Positions 53,735-63,685 of a stretch of DNA of 64,000 nucleotides are shown here, piece by piece (position 1 is the stretch's first letter; every line of letters starts with the position of its first letter). The position numbers and the translations under genes were made by a program. The notes beneath the pieces are model-generated. The model did not search any database and was not told where the DNA came from. It was given only the letters and a program-made list of their open reading frames with translations. The DNA lies in contig NZ_QGHD01000001.1 in the NCBI RefSeq assembly GCF_003148885.1, positions 186,001-250,000 of the forward strand, given 5' to 3'. The DNA is from Hallerella porci. GTDB lineage: Bacteria; Fibrobacterota; Fibrobacteria; Fibrobacterales; Fibrobacteraceae.

Positions 53735-54340
53735 ATGGCAGAAGATTTACAAAACCTGATTGATCGCATTCAAAACGAAGCTGTTGCAAAGGCAGACGCT
53801 CAGTCCGCAGAAATTATTGCAAAGGCTCAAGCAAAGGCCGCAAGCATTGTCAAAGATGCCGAAGCACAAGCGAAGGCAAATTTGGAAAAAGCCGACAAGG
53901 ATGCCGAAGTTTATGCAGAACGCAGCAAAAAAGCTTTGGAGCAAGCTGCTCGCGATGTTCTCATTTCGGTGGGCCGCAGCTTAGAATCGATGGTAAACGG
54001 AATCCTTTCCCTTCAGGTCGAAAAGAATCTTTCCGACGCAACCGTGAAAGAAATGCTTCTCGCTCTCGCAAAGAATTATGCTTCTTCCGAAACCGAAGTC
54101 GTCTTCTCGGATGCAGATAAAGCAAAACTCACTTCTTTTGCTACAGGTGAATTTGCAAAGGCTCTCGGGGCAGGCGTTCAGGTTTCCAGCGATTCCGGAG
54201 TCAAGTTTGGTTTCCGTCTGAAATTGGACGGTGGCAAAGTTTCTCACGAATTTACTTCCCAGTCGATCGCTGCAGCTCTCTCGGCACTCGTTCGCCCAGA
54301 AATCGCAAAGGTCGTTTCTGACGTGGCACAGGGAAAATAA
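53735..54340 (+). CDS. atpE: V-type ATPase subunit E
   Basis: The 201-residue protein begins with a long Ala/Lys/Glu-rich helix (about 1-85, with KAQAKAASIVKDAEAQAK-like repeats), then a mixed globular part, the layout of the V/A-ATPase peripheral stalk subunit E. ATG 53735 is chosen because CGGAGA lies upstream and reading further 5' adds a basic non-family stretch. It is the first gene of an eight-gene operon: E, DUF2764, A, B, D, I, K, K. Confidence 0.85.
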   Translation: MAEDLQNLIDRIQNEAVAKADAQSAEIIAKAQAKAASIVKDAEAQAKANLEKADKDAEVYAERSKKALEQAARDVLISVGRSLESMVNGILSLQVEKNLSDATVKEMLLALAKNYASSETEVVFSDADKAKLTSFATGEFAKALGAGVQVSSDSGVKFGFRLKLDGGKVSHEFTSQSIAAALSALVRPEIAKVVSDVAQGK

Positions 54341-54343
54341 TCC

Positions 54344-54889
54344 ATGAGCAATGCCGTTTACATTACCGCGTCGCTTCCGTTTTTGAAGTTCGGAGATACT
54401 CCTCCGTTCTCGATTGCGGATCTTCGCAATCGTTGCTCGGCGGTCATGACCGAAGAAGAACTCGCTACGTTCGACGCCCTGGTGAACGGGGAAGAATGCG
54501 ACGATCCTTTTGTTTCGGCTTATATGGCTCATGAGATTCAACTGAAAAATGTGGTGGGGCACGCACGTGCTGCAGCTTGGGGACCCGAAGTGCGTTTTAC
54601 AGAACGCCAATTCCCCGGCTACGATGTCACATTTGCCAAGATGGTTTCGGATGCATTTGCAAAACCGAATCCGTTAGACCGTGAACAGGATTTGGACCGC
54701 GCTCGTTTTTGGCTGGTCGATGAACTTGCCCGCGGAGAAGATTCGATGGCTGCGGTCTACGCATTTGCCATCAAACTGAAAATCTGTGAACGGTGGTCTC
54801 GGATTTCCGCAGAAGCGGGGAATGCTGCCGTCCTAAAAGTGATTAATGATAACGATCCTGCGTATAAGCAGGAAAGACCGGAGGTCTAA
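54344..54889 (+). CDS. V-ATPase operon DUF2764 protein (probable subunit C equivalent)
   Basis: The 181-residue protein starts SNAVYITASLPFLKFGDTPPFSI, typical of DUF2764, found in the same place in other bacterial V-ATPase operons. It is largely helical. Position between E and A, together with the absence of an atpC gene, suggests it substitutes for subunit C, which couples the central rotor to the membrane ring. That role is inferred, not shown. It starts 3 bp after the E stop. Confidence 0.8.
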   Translation: MSNAVYITASLPFLKFGDTPPFSIADLRNRCSAVMTEEELATFDALVNGEECDDPFVSAYMAHEIQLKNVVGHARAAAWGPEVRFTERQFPGYDVTFAKMVSDAFAKPNPLDREQDLDRARFWLVDELARGEDSMAAVYAFAIKLKICERWSRISAEAGNAAVLKVINDNDPAYKQERPEV

Positions 54890-54895
54890 CTTTCA

Positions 54896-56629
54896 ATGGC
54901 TACAATCGGTAAAATTGTCGGTGTGAACGGAAACCTTATCCGTGTCGCATTCGAAGGTGCAGTCGCACAAAACGAAGTGGGTTTTGCGAAACTTTCTTCG
55001 GGCGTGGAATTAAAAAGCGAAGTGATTCGTATTCGTGGCGATTACGCAGAACTTCAGGTTTTTGAAGATACGACAGGCCTCAAAGCGGGCGACGAAGTGA
55101 GCTTTACAGGCGAATTGCTCTCTGTAGAACTCGGTCCGGGTCTTTTGACTCAAGTGTTTGATGGTTTGCAGAATCCGCTGCCAAAACTCGCAGAAGAATG
55201 CGGATTTTTCTTGCAACGCGGTAAATATCTGCCAGCGCTTCCGCGCGATCTCAAGTGGGCTTTTACTCCGGTGGCAAAGCCGGGCGATAAAGTTACCGGC
55301 GGCGATACTCTCGGTACAGTTCCCGAAGGCATTTTCAAGCACCGCATTATGGTGCCGTTCAAGTTCCGCGATGTTTTGACTGTCGAAAGTGTTGTTCCGG
55401 CTGGCGAGCATGTCGTGGAAGATGTTATCGCTGTTTTGAAAGACGAAAATGGCAAAAATATCGAAGTCAAGATGTATCAGACTTGGCCGGTCAAGATTCC
55501 GATTAAGAATTACGAAGAACGTTTGCGTCCATCGAAGCCGCTCACGATGCAGCAGAGAATTATCGATACATTCTTCCCGGTGATGCAAGGCGGTACATTC
55601 TGCACGCCGGGTCCTTTCGGCGCTGGCAAAACCGTTCTGCAACAGTTGATGAGCCGTTACGCAGACGTGGACATTGTGATTTTGACTGCTTGCGGTGAAC
55701 GTGCTGGTGAAGTGGTGGAAACCCTCCGCGAATTCCCAGAACTCATTGACCCGAGAACGGGCAAGAGTTTGATGGAACGTACCTTGATCATTTGTAATAC
55801 TTCTTCGATGCCGGTGGCGGCTCGTGAAGCTTCGGTTTATACCGGCGTGACCTTGGCAGAATATTATCGTCAAATGGGTTTGAACGTCTTGCTCCTTGCA
55901 GACTCGACTTCGCGTTGGGCACAGGCTCTCCGTGAAATGAGCGGTCGTTTGGAAGAAATTCCGGGCGAAGAAGCTTTCCCGGCTTACTTGGAATCGGTGA
56001 TCGCTTCGTTCTACGAACGCGGTGGCGTTGTCCGTTTGAAAGATGGTTCTACAGGTTCTGTGACGATCGGCGGTTCTGTTTCACCGGCTGGCGGTAACTT
56101 CGAAGAACCGGTGACGCAGGCTACCTTGAAGGTGGTGGGCGCATTCCTCGGCCTTTCGCGTGAACGTTCTGACCAACGTCGTTTCCCGGCAATTCACCCG
56201 CTCGATTCTTGGTCGAAGTACGAAGGCATTATCGATTCGAAGAAAGTGGAAGAAGCTCGCCACATCCTCGCTAGCGGTAACGATGTGAACCAGATGATGA
56301 AGGTCGTGGGCGAAGAAGGCACTTCTATCGAAGACTTTATTCTTTACCTCAAGTCCGAATATCTGGATGCGGTTTATTTGCAGCAAGATGCTTATCACGA
56401 AATCGATGCCGCTTGCTCGGCAGATCGTCAGAAGTATGTCTTTGAACGCGTTTACAACATTCTCAAAACGCCGATGTCTTTTGCCGATAAGGATTCCGCT
56501 CGTGGCTTCTTCTTGAAGCTTACGCAGATGACTAAGGACTGGAACCGAGTCGCGTTTGGCTCCGACGAATTCAAGTCTCTCGAAAATCAGATTTCAAGCT
56601 CCGTTGCGGAGGTCACGAAGAATGTATAA
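54896..56629 (+). CDS. atpA: V-type ATPase catalytic subunit A
   Basis: The 577-residue catalytic subunit has an N-terminal beta-barrel, the long non-homologous insertion typical of V/A-type A subunits (about 115-185), Walker [13 protein letters not shown] near 238, [18 protein letters not shown] with the catalytic Glu, and [18 protein letters not shown] with Walker B. It hydrolyses or makes ATP at three sites in the A3B3 head. Codon use is AAG-rich for Lys. Its last 8 bp overlap atpB. Confidence 0.96.
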   Translation: MATIGKIVGVNGNLIRVAFEGAVAQNEVGFAKLSSGVELKSEVIRIRGDYAELQVFEDTTGLKAGDEVSFTGELLSVELGPGLLTQVFDGLQNPLPKLAEECGFFLQRGKYLPALPRDLKWAFTPVAKPGDKVTGGDTLGTVPEGIFKHRIMVPFKFRDVLTVESVVPAGEHVVEDVIAVLKDENGKNIEVKMYQTWPVKIPIKNYEERLRPSKPLTMQQRIIDTFFPVMQGGTFCTPGPFGAGKTVLQQLMSRYADVDIVILTACGERAGEVVETLREFPELIDPRTGKSLMERTLIICNTSSMPVAAREASVYTGVTLAEYYRQMGLNVLLLADSTSRWAQALREMSGRLEEIPGEEAFPAYLESVIASFYERGGVVRLKDGSTGSVTIGGSVSPAGGNFEEPVTQATLKVVGAFLGLSRERSDQRRFPAIHPLDSWSKYEGIIDSKKVEEARHILASGNDVNQMMKVVGEEGTSIEDFILYLKSEYLDAVYLQQDAYHEIDAACSADRQKYVFERVYNILKTPMSFADKDSARGFFLKLTQMTKDWNRVAFGSDEFKSLENQISSSVAEVTKNV

Positions 56630-57920
56630 GGTTTATCATCGTATTGAACGTATTGCGGGTAGCGTTATCACCGTTAAGGCCGATGGCGTTGCAAACCAAG
56701 AATTGGCTCAGGTGACGAGTGCTCAGGGAACTTCTCTTGCACGCGTGATCCGCATTGACAAAGACATGGTGGACTTGCAGGTGTTCGCAGGTGCTCGCGG
56801 TATTTCAACGGATTCGCAGGTTCGTTTCCTCGGAAAGCCGATGGAAATTCCGTTTAGCGACGCTCTTCTCGGACGCGTTTTCACCGGTGCAGGCGTTCCT
56901 CGTGATAAAGGTCCCGCCATCGAAGAAAACCCAGTTCCTATCGGCGGTCCTTCGGTGAACCCCGCAAAGCGTATCATTCCGAAGACGATGGTGCGTACGG
57001 GTATTCCGATGATCGACGTGTTCAATACCCTCGTCGTTTCGCAAAAGCTCCCGATTTTCTCTGTCGCAGGCGAACCGTATAACCAACTTTTGGCGCGTAT
57101 CGCATTGCAAGCAGAAGTGGATGTGATCGTCCTCGGCGGTATGGGCTTGAAGCACGATGACTATCTGTATTTGAAAGATTACTTGGAACAAAACGGTGCA
57201 CTTTCTCGTACGGTGATGTTTGTGCACACGGCGAGCGACCCGATTGTGGAATGCTTGCTTGTTCCGGATGCATCTCTTGCTGTTGCTGAACAATTTGCAA
57301 CTCGCGGAAAGAATGTGCTCGTCCTCCTCACGGATATGACGAACTTTGCGGATGCGATGAAGGAAATCGCGATTACGCAGGAACAGATTCCGTCGAACCG
57401 CGGTTATCCTGGCGACCTTTACTCTCAGCTTGCTAGCCGTTACGAAAAGGCGGTGGACTTCGAAGGTTCGGGCTCCATCACGATTTTGGCGGTGACGACG
57501 ATGCCGGGTGACGATGTGACTCACCCTGTTCCGGATAACACCGGTTACATTACCGAAGGTCAGTTCTACCTCAAGCGCGGTCGCATTGAACCGTTCGGTT
57601 CGCTCTCTCGTTTGAAGCAGCAAGTGAACGGAAAGACCCGCAGCGACCATCGTACGATTATGAATACGATGATTCAGCTTTACGCGAGCTACAAAGAAAC
57701 TCTTGAAAAGCAGTCGATGGGCTTCCGCATGAGTAACTGGGACAATAAGCTTTTGAAGTATGGCGAACGTTTCGAAAAGGAAATGATGGATCTTTCCGTG
57801 AACATTCCGCTGGAAAAGGCTTTGGACCTCGGCTGGGAAATTCTTGCCGACTGCTTTACCCCCGAAGAAACCGGTATTCCGTCCAAGATGATCAACCAGT
57901 ATTGGCCCAAGAAGGGGTAA
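56622..57920 (+). CDS. atpB: V-type ATPase subunit B
   Basis: The 432-residue non-catalytic subunit lacks a canonical P-loop ([12 protein letters not shown] at that place), as expected. [14 protein letters not shown] and [22 protein letters not shown] match B subunits. ATG 56622 is chosen because GGAGGT lies eight bases upstream; it overlaps the atpA end, coupling their translation. Confidence 0.95.
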   Translation: MYKVYHRIERIAGSVITVKADGVANQELAQVTSAQGTSLARVIRIDKDMVDLQVFAGARGISTDSQVRFLGKPMEIPFSDALLGRVFTGAGVPRDKGPAIEENPVPIGGPSVNPAKRIIPKTMVRTGIPMIDVFNTLVVSQKLPIFSVAGEPYNQLLARIALQAEVDVIVLGGMGLKHDDYLYLKDYLEQNGALSRTVMFVHTASDPIVECLLVPDASLAVAEQFATRGKNVLVLLTDMTNFADAMKEIAITQEQIPSNRGYPGDLYSQLASRYEKAVDFEGSGSITILAVTTMPGDDVTHPVPDNTGYITEGQFYLKRGRIEPFGSLSRLKQQVNGKTRSDHRTIMNTMIQLYASYKETLEKQSMGFRMSNWDNKLLKYGERFEKEMMDLSVNIPLEKALDLGWEILADCFTPEETGIPSKMINQYWPKKG

Positions 57921-57921
57921 T

Positions 57922-58542
57922 ATGGCGAAGGTCAAGTTAACAAAAAACGCACTGAAGGTCGAACGCGATGCGCTTAAGCGCTATCAGCGCTATCTGCCGA
58001 CGTTGCTTTTGAAAAAGCAACAGTTGCAGTTAGAAATGCGCACGCTCCAGGCCAAGGTGATGACAAAGCGCGAAGAAGAAGACTCGCTTCGGAAATCGAT
58101 TGCGGGTTGGATCGGGCTTTATGCGGAACCGATTGAATGGGATAAGTACATTTCTGTGAAAGAAGTGCGCGAAGACGAAGGCAACATTGCCGGTGTGGAA
58201 ATCCCTATTTTCAACGGTGTCGATTTTAAGGTTTCGATTCCGGACTTCTTTACGACGCCTGCGTGGCTCGACGAAGGTATTCGTTCGTTGCAGGGACTCA
58301 TTTCTCTGCGGTTGGAACGTCGCGTTCTCGAAAAGCAATACGAATTGCTTTCGGCAGAACTCCGTTCGACGAGTCAGCGAGTGAATCTGTTTGAAAAGGT
58401 GAAAATTCCAGAAGCGAAGGAAAATATTCGCACGATCAATATCTTCCTTTCGGATCAGCAAATTTCTGGTGTCGCCCGTTCCAAGCTGGCAAAGGGAAAG
58501 GCTAACGCCCGCACTCTCGCCCAGGAAGGAGCTGCAGCATGA
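57922..58542 (+). CDS. atpD: V-type ATPase subunit D (central stalk)
   Basis: The 206-residue helical protein (KVKLTKNALKVERDALKRYQRYLPTLLLKKQQLQLEM) is the central rotor shaft, with long N- and C-terminal helices forming a coiled coil. A middle insertion (about 60-120) is of usual size. It lies 1 bp after the atpB stop and overlaps subunit I by 4 bp. No atpF gene follows, although F normally binds D. Confidence 0.92.
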   Translation: MAKVKLTKNALKVERDALKRYQRYLPTLLLKKQQLQLEMRTLQAKVMTKREEEDSLRKSIAGWIGLYAEPIEWDKYISVKEVREDEGNIAGVEIPIFNGVDFKVSIPDFFTTPAWLDEGIRSLQGLISLRLERRVLEKQYELLSAELRSTSQRVNLFEKVKIPEAKENIRTINIFLSDQQISGVARSKLAKGKANARTLAQEGAAA

Positions 58543-60455
58543 TTACTCCGATGAAAAAGGTGACGATTCTCTGCTTGGATTCTGATAAGCAAGCGTCTTT
58601 GGAAAAACTCCGCGAAATGGGAATTCTCCATGTGACGCCGCTAAAAAATCCGACAGGAAATGCATTAAACGCCGCAAAAAATGATTTGCAGCGTGTGCAA
58701 AAAGCTTTGGATTCCATTCCTGATGCGAAGAAATCCGTAGCCACTTCCGAAGTCTCGGGAGAAAGCGTGATCGCCGAAGTGCAAAAACTTTTGGAATCGC
58801 GTAAAGATGCTGAAGATCGCCACGCCGAAGCCGATTCTGCGCTTTCGCGTTATGGAATTTTTGGCAATCTCGATCCCGAAACGGTAAAAGCATTAGAAGA
58901 ACGCGGCATTTTTGTGCGGCTTTATGTGGCGCCTCATGGGCAGCAACTCGAAGCCGAAGGCAATGCCGTCATCGAAGCTTTTGCGGATAATTCCGAAGGT
59001 TCTTGCTATGCGGTTTTGAATTTCGGTTCGGAACCGGCGAAGATCACTTCTCCCGCAACTCCTCTTGCGCTTCCAACGCATTCTTTGGCATTTTACCGCC
59101 AAGAAAAAGAAGATGCCACTGCAAAACTTTCGCAGGTAGAAAGCCGCTTCAAAGAACTTTCTTCGGCAAAGAGTAAAGTGGCAAAGTGCTTGGACGATGC
59201 TTCGGATGCTTATAAATTCGAAGAAACATCGGCTGGGATGCTTTCGTCGAAAATTCTTTCGGCGATTCAGGGCTTTTGCCCCACTCCGCGAGTTGCAGAA
59301 CTTTCGGCTGCCGCAAAATCTCTCGGCTGGGGGCTTCGCGTCGAAGAACCGTCGGACGAAGATAATGTGCCGACTCTTCTTTCGTACAACAAGCTTTCGC
59401 GTCCGATGCAGTTCCTTTATGATATTATCGGCATTGCTCCGGGATATCATGAAGTGGATGTTTCGAGCGTTTTCCTCTGCTTCTTCAGCATTTTCTTTGC
59501 GATGATCGTCGGTGATTCGGCGTATGGAATTCTCTTCCTCGCTATCGCTCTCTTTGTCCGCAGCAAAAAGCCGAAGGCAAATCCCGCAGGATTTCATTTC
59601 ATTTATTTGATGAGTGGAATGACAATTTTCTGGGGGCTAATCAATGCAAGCTTCCTCGGGCTTTCGCCCGAAATGGCGCCATGGACCGCTTACTTGGATT
59701 TGACGAATTTCAACTGGCTTCCGGAACCGATTCGGAATGCGATGCTTTGGATTCGTACTTCTGCGCCAGCAGATCCGGCCAAGTTTGCAGCTTATCATGA
59801 TTGGCTCAAGACTCTTACCTTCTTCCCCGAAGCATTTACGCCGATGGAAGCGGGCGAGTCTCAGATGCAGCATATTCAGTTCTTCTGCTTCTGCATTGCG
59901 GTTGTGCATCTTTCGATTGCGCATATTTGGAATATCGCCGTTCGCATTAAACGGAAAGATTCCACCTTTATGGCGCAGGTCGGCTGGCTGCTTTGCTGCT
60001 GGTGCATGTTCTGTCTTGCGAACAACATGGTTCTCGGAATGACGATGCCGGGATTCATGATGCCTATGTTTATCACTGCTGTCGTTCTGCTCGTGCTCTT
60101 CTCGGTTCCGCCGAAAAGACTCAAACAGGATTGGATTTCAATTCCGATGCTCGCGTTGAACATTGTGAACAGCTTTACTGACGTCATTAGCTACATCCGT
60201 CTTTTTGCGGTGGGCATGAGTGGCGCAGCAATTGCAGAAGCATTTAATGGAATGCTTTCTCCGCTGTTCGGTTCAGCGATTGGCATTGCAGGAGCAGCTC
60301 TGATTCTCCTTTTTGTCCACGGTTTGAATATCGCCCTCGCAGTGATGGGGGTTGCCGTTCACGCTGTGCGTCTTAATACTCTCGAATTTTCAAACGGCTT
60401 GGATTTGCAATGGAGCGGTTATGCTTTCGCTCCCTTCTCCAAGAGTAAAAATTAA
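58539..60455 (+). CDS. atpI: V-type ATPase membrane subunit I (a subunit)
   Basis: The 638-residue protein has a soluble N-terminal half (about 1-320) for the peripheral stalk and a C-terminal membrane half with about eight helices. The conserved Arg needed for ion passage lies in DVISYIRLFAVGMSGAAIAEAFN near 550. The N-terminal MKKVTILCLDSDKQASLEKLREMGILHV is typical of bacterial I subunits. The start overlaps atpD by 4 bp. Confidence 0.93.
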   Translation: MITPMKKVTILCLDSDKQASLEKLREMGILHVTPLKNPTGNALNAAKNDLQRVQKALDSIPDAKKSVATSEVSGESVIAEVQKLLESRKDAEDRHAEADSALSRYGIFGNLDPETVKALEERGIFVRLYVAPHGQQLEAEGNAVIEAFADNSEGSCYAVLNFGSEPAKITSPATPLALPTHSLAFYRQEKEDATAKLSQVESRFKELSSAKSKVAKCLDDASDAYKFEETSAGMLSSKILSAIQGFCPTPRVAELSAAAKSLGWGLRVEEPSDEDNVPTLLSYNKLSRPMQFLYDIIGIAPGYHEVDVSSVFLCFFSIFFAMIVGDSAYGILFLAIALFVRSKKPKANPAGFHFIYLMSGMTIFWGLINASFLGLSPEMAPWTAYLDLTNFNWLPEPIRNAMLWIRTSAPADPAKFAAYHDWLKTLTFFPEAFTPMEAGESQMQHIQFFCFCIAVVHLSIAHIWNIAVRIKRKDSTFMAQVGWLLCCWCMFCLANNMVLGMTMPGFMMPMFITAVVLLVLFSVPPKRLKQDWISIPMLALNIVNSFTDVISYIRLFAVGMSGAAIAEAFNGMLSPLFGSAIGIAGAALILLFVHGLNIALAVMGVAVHAVRLNTLEFSNGLDLQWSGYAFAPFSKSKN

Positions 60456-60498
60456 CCAAGGGATCAATTCCCGTTACCAATAAAAAGAGGATAACAAA

Positions 60499-60954
60499 AT
60501 GGATCAACAAACGATGGTGACTCTCGCTAAGATGGGTGCAGCAGCAGCTCTCGGCATCGGGGCTATGGGTTCTGCCCTTGGTTGCGGTACGGCTGGCATG
60601 GCGGCAATTTCCGTCTGGAAAAAAGCTTACGCACAGGGTAAAGGCGCTCTCTTTACACTGCTCGTGTTCGTCGGTGCTCCGATTTCGCAGACGATTTATG
60701 GTATGCTTTTGATGAACTTCATCTTGAGCGCTGCAGAAGCAAGCGGATTTACCAACTGGGGCGGATGCCTTGGTGCAGGTATCTTCGGCGGTCTCGGTAT
60801 GATGGCTTCGGCTTGGTACCAAGGTAAGTCTTCGGCGGTCGCTTGCGATGCTCTCGGTGAAACGGGCAAGGGCATGGTCAACTACTTGATGGTTCTCGGT
60901 ATTGTCGAAACCGTCGCTCTGTTCGTGCTCGTGTTCTCGATGTTTGTTCTTTAA
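60499..60954 (+). CDS. atpK: V-type ATPase proteolipid subunit K, copy 1
   Basis: The 151-residue, four-helix proteolipid consists of two hairpins. Only the second has the ion-binding Glu, in GIVETVALFVLVF near residue 137; the first has Gln in APISQTIYGM. Compared with E. hirae NtpK, the Na+-ligand positions Thr64/Gln65 read Ser/Gln here and Gln110 is kept in SAWYQGKSSA. That is compatible with Na+ coupling, but not proof. AGAGG precedes the ATG. Copy 2 lies 19 bp downstream. Confidence 0.93.
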   Translation: MDQQTMVTLAKMGAAAALGIGAMGSALGCGTAGMAAISVWKKAYAQGKGALFTLLVFVGAPISQTIYGMLLMNFILSAAEASGFTNWGGCLGAGIFGGLGMMASAWYQGKSSAVACDALGETGKGMVNYLMVLGIVETVALFVLVFSMFVL

Positions 60955-60973
60955 TCCATAAGGAGAAAAACCT

Positions 60974-61447
60974 ATGGATACACAAATGGCACTTACTTTG
61001 ACGAAACTCGGTGCAGTGGCGACTTTAGGTCTCGCTGCAGTGGGTTCGGCTTTGGGCTGCGGCACCGCTGGCATGGCGGCGATCGGCGCCTGGAAAAAGG
61101 CCTATCTCAAAGGGAAAAACGCACTTTTCACATTGCTCATCTTTGTTGGCGCTCCGATTGCGCAGACAATTTATGGGATGCTCTTGATGCTCTTCATTTT
61201 GGGTAAAATCAACCCAGAAGGCGGAGCGGATCCCACTGGAGCGATGTGGGCTGCTTACTTAGGCGTCGGTATTTTCGGCGGAATCGGTATGCTGGCTTCG
61301 GCTTGGTATGTCGGTAAATCGGCTGCAAATGCTTGCAACGCTCTCGGTGAAACGGGCAAAGGTCTTGTGAACTACTTGATGGTGCTTGGCGTGGGCGAAA
61401 CCGTAGCCTTGTTCGTCATGGTGTTCTCAATGCTTTTGGTTTCGTAA
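60974..61447 (+). CDS. atpK: V-type ATPase proteolipid subunit K, copy 2
   Basis: This 157-residue paralogue of the preceding gene has the same four-helix layout, with Gln in APIAQTIYGM and Glu in GVGETVALFVMVF. The loop between hairpins is longer (KINPEGGADPTGAMW). At the place of E. hirae Gln110 it has Val (SAWYVGKSAA), where copy 1 has Gln, so its ion site should bind differently. AAGGAG precedes the ATG. The operon ends here with a strong terminator. Confidence 0.93.
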   Translation: MDTQMALTLTKLGAVATLGLAAVGSALGCGTAGMAAIGAWKKAYLKGKNALFTLLIFVGAPIAQTIYGMLLMLFILGKINPEGGADPTGAMWAAYLGVGIFGGIGMLASAWYVGKSAANACNALGETGKGLVNYLMVLGVGETVALFVMVFSMLLVS

Positions 61448-61463
61448 GAAATAAAATTGAGAA

Positions 61464-61498
61464 AAAAGAACTCCCTAGATTTTCTAGGGAGTTCTTTT
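61464..61498 (+). terminator. Terminator of the V-ATPase operon
   Basis: A perfect stem (AAAAGAACTCCCTAGA with its complement) surrounds a TTT loop and ends in a T run. Confidence 0.93.
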
Positions 61499-61512
61499 AT
61501 GTTTTGAGAAAG

Positions 61513-61541
61513 AAACCCCGCGCAAAGTCTGCTCGGGGTTT
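61513..61541 (-). terminator. Terminator-like hairpin for the convergent lipoprotein gene
   Basis: AAACCCCG (61513-61520) pairs with CGGGGTTT (61534-61541) around a 13-base loop. Reading on the minus strand it follows the lipoprotein stop at 61580, though the T run is short. Confidence 0.55.
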
Positions 61542-61579
61542 TATGTGGGGAGAGAATTTTTATCAATTCAATTTTGAGT

Positions 61580-62827
61580 TTATTCTTGTGAACTTTTTTG
61601 AAGGGCGTAGAAAAGTTTAATCCAGTTGTTGGATTCGCGGCCTGTTAAAAAGTAAAGTTCATCGACGCCGCCCGTGAATCCACCGTAGCCAATTCCAGGA
61701 TTGATTGCAGAAGATAAACCTTGCCCGATATTAAATTGCGTTTCGCCGATTAAATTTCCATCGATAAAAGTGGTGACGGTATCTTGGTGAATTTTGAATG
61801 TGTATTGATGCCATTTGCCGTCAAGAACTCCGTTTGCGCGTCCAAAGACTGCGTTATAAACGCCGCCTTTTGTATCGATGCGTAAATTGACTGCGCCCGA
61901 ATTTCCGCGCTTTTGAAGTTTGAATCCGGTGGAGTCATTTTTCGCTGCAATAATTTGGGCGTAGTCTTTTAAGTCTAATGAATCGGCATTAAACCAAATC
62001 GAAATGCCGCCGTAATTGTCATCGCTGAAAATTTTCACATTGTCGATGTAATACCAGTTATCGGTGGAATCGCTCCAGCGTGCGTGCCCCAAAATGCTTG
62101 AATTGTCGTTTTTCAATTCATCGAAAAATTCAGCGTGATTGGCAAATTTCAAATTCAAAGAATCGCTTTCTTGACACTGATTGACAAGGTCAAATTGAAT
62201 TTGATTTTTCGTTTTGAAAATGACTTGGGGCATGATTCCGCGATATAAATTCGAATCTGTTTTGGTTAAACGAATTAAATTTCCATCGACATCTAAAATG
62301 CAAGGATTTTTCATTTGCGAAAGTTGGAGCGCAAAAGGCATATTTTCGTAAAGCTCATTTGCATTTTCTAAATCCTTGAAATCACTAGGGAGAGCAAGCG
62401 TTACAGCGCCTTTAAATTCTGCATCCAGCGAAGAATCGAAATTGAGAGAATCTTCTACAACATTCCACGAAACAAAAACGCTTTTAGAATTTCCGTTTGC
62501 GGAATTGATTTTTACCGAATCAAATTTTCCTACAGGAAAACTGTCTAAAACCATGATGCCAGAATTGCATTCTAAAGAATCGGCGATGCGAGTGTAATTG
62601 ATTTTTGAAACGAAAATGGTATCGCCTAAAGTATCTGCGTGCGTTTGATTTAAAACTAAAGTGTCGCCGGCATTGATACCTAAATTTTTTGAGGAAACAA
62701 GAATGCGTGCGGTTTTATTGCCTGTGTTTGTTTCGATTAAAATGCCTGCAGAATCCGTTGAGTTTGTGGAACAACTTTCCAAAAATAAAATAGCAGCACT
62801 GGCAAAAATGAATTTTGTGAATTGCAT
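61580..62827 (-). CDS. Lipoprotein with LamG/concanavalin-like C-terminal domain
   Basis: The 415-residue protein has a lipoprotein signal ending LFLESC (Cys19). The middle is beta-rich (NLGINAGDTLVLNQTHADTLGD). The C-terminal domain from about 235 looks like a LamG/concanavalin-type jelly roll, with GISIWFNADSLDL, GKWHQYTFKIHQDTVTTFIDGNLIGE and GGVDELYFLTGR. Such domains bind glycans or proteins at the surface. ATG 62827 follows AGGAG at five bases; a GTG six bases earlier would sit on the SD itself. The TIGR02147 gene ends 8 bp upstream, so the two form an operon. Confidence 0.8.
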   Translation of the reverse strand: MQFTKFIFASAAILFLESCSTNSTDSAGILIETNTGNKTARILVSSKNLGINAGDTLVLNQTHADTLGDTIFVSKINYTRIADSLECNSGIMVLDSFPVGKFDSVKINSANGNSKSVFVSWNVVEDSLNFDSSLDAEFKGAVTLALPSDFKDLENANELYENMPFALQLSQMKNPCILDVDGNLIRLTKTDSNLYRGIMPQVIFKTKNQIQFDLVNQCQESDSLNLKFANHAEFFDELKNDNSSILGHARWSDSTDNWYYIDNVKIFSDDNYGGISIWFNADSLDLKDYAQIIAAKNDSTGFKLQKRGNSGAVNLRIDTKGGVYNAVFGRANGVLDGKWHQYTFKIHQDTVTTFIDGNLIGETQFNIGQGLSSAINPGIGYGGFTGGVDELYFLTGRESNNWIKLFYALQKSSQE

Positions 62828-62835
62828 AAACACTC

Positions 62836-63678
62836 CTATTTTTTACTCGAATTTTCAATTGTCAAGTTGCTGAAAAAATGCAGGTTAATGTGTTCAACGA
62901 CTTCGGGCTTTTCTAAATCAGAACTCACAATTTTTCGAACAGCATCTTTAAATTTTTCGACAGCGTTTTCAATTTTCTTTTGGGCATTTTTTGAAACGGC
63001 AAAAGTAAAAGTTGTCATGTCGCGCGAATTATCTTTGGATTCAAGAGCTTGCTTTGAAAGTTCTAAGCATTGCTTTTGATATTGCAAAACCATCTGACTT
63101 TTACATTGTTGCACTGTTGCTAAGCTTTCTTTTGTGGGTTTCCAAAAGCCTTTTTCATTTTTGCAAATTAGATTCATTTTTTGCATCAACGCCAAGCTTT
63201 CTTGCAAATTTTTTTCGGAAACGGGCGGAAATATTTTTTGTGAAATCTCTGTTAAATCTTCATTGACATTTAAAACTTCTAAAATCGCATAAAGCGTGCT
63301 ATTGTACCAATTAGAAAAAAATGCGTAACTATCGGGGTTTAAAATCGCTTGCGAGTTTTTGTTGAGTTTCATCATGGTTTCGAAAGCTTTATCTTTGACT
63401 TCGGCGGATTTTCCTTGGTCAAAAAGAATCATCGCTTCGAAATATTTCGCTTCGGTTCCTTTTAATCCAATGACATTTTCAAAGCGTTCTATCATCGTGT
63501 CGGTGACGCGTTTGCCTTGCACTACATCGTTAAAATAACTACGAGTATTCGGAAGTCCTAAAAGATTGCAAAATTCGGTACGCGAAAAATGAGGCTCTTT
63601 TAATTGCCTTTGCGCTTGGTAATGCGCTAAAAATTTTCGGAATTTCGTAAATTCAAAAATATTTGCAAATTCATTCAT
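62836..63678 (-). CDS. TIGR02147-family protein, probable transcriptional regulator
   Basis: The 280-residue protein fits the TIGR02147 family, large in Fibrobacter and present in some other phyla. The N-terminal part (about 25-80, FSRTEFCNLLGLPNTRSYFNDVVQGKRVT then ENVIGLKGTEAKYFEAMILF) looks like a Xre-type helix-turn-helix with the family YF motif. The C-terminal part has the EKFKDAVRKI region. DNA binding is inferred. ATG 63678 is chosen because TATATT lies seven bases upstream; a TTG start at 63696 would overlap that element. It shares an operon with the LamG-like lipoprotein and faces the TAGTAC sites. Confidence 0.82.
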   Translation of the reverse strand: MNEFANIFEFTKFRKFLAHYQAQRQLKEPHFSRTEFCNLLGLPNTRSYFNDVVQGKRVTDTMIERFENVIGLKGTEAKYFEAMILFDQGKSAEVKDKAFETMMKLNKNSQAILNPDSYAFFSNWYNSTLYAILEVLNVNEDLTEISQKIFPPVSEKNLQESLALMQKMNLICKNEKGFWKPTKESLATVQQCKSQMVLQYQKQCLELSKQALESKDNSRDMTTFTFAVSKNAQKKIENAVEKFKDAVRKIVSSDLEKPEVVEHINLHFFSNLTIENSSKK

Positions 63679-63685
63679 GCTATTA

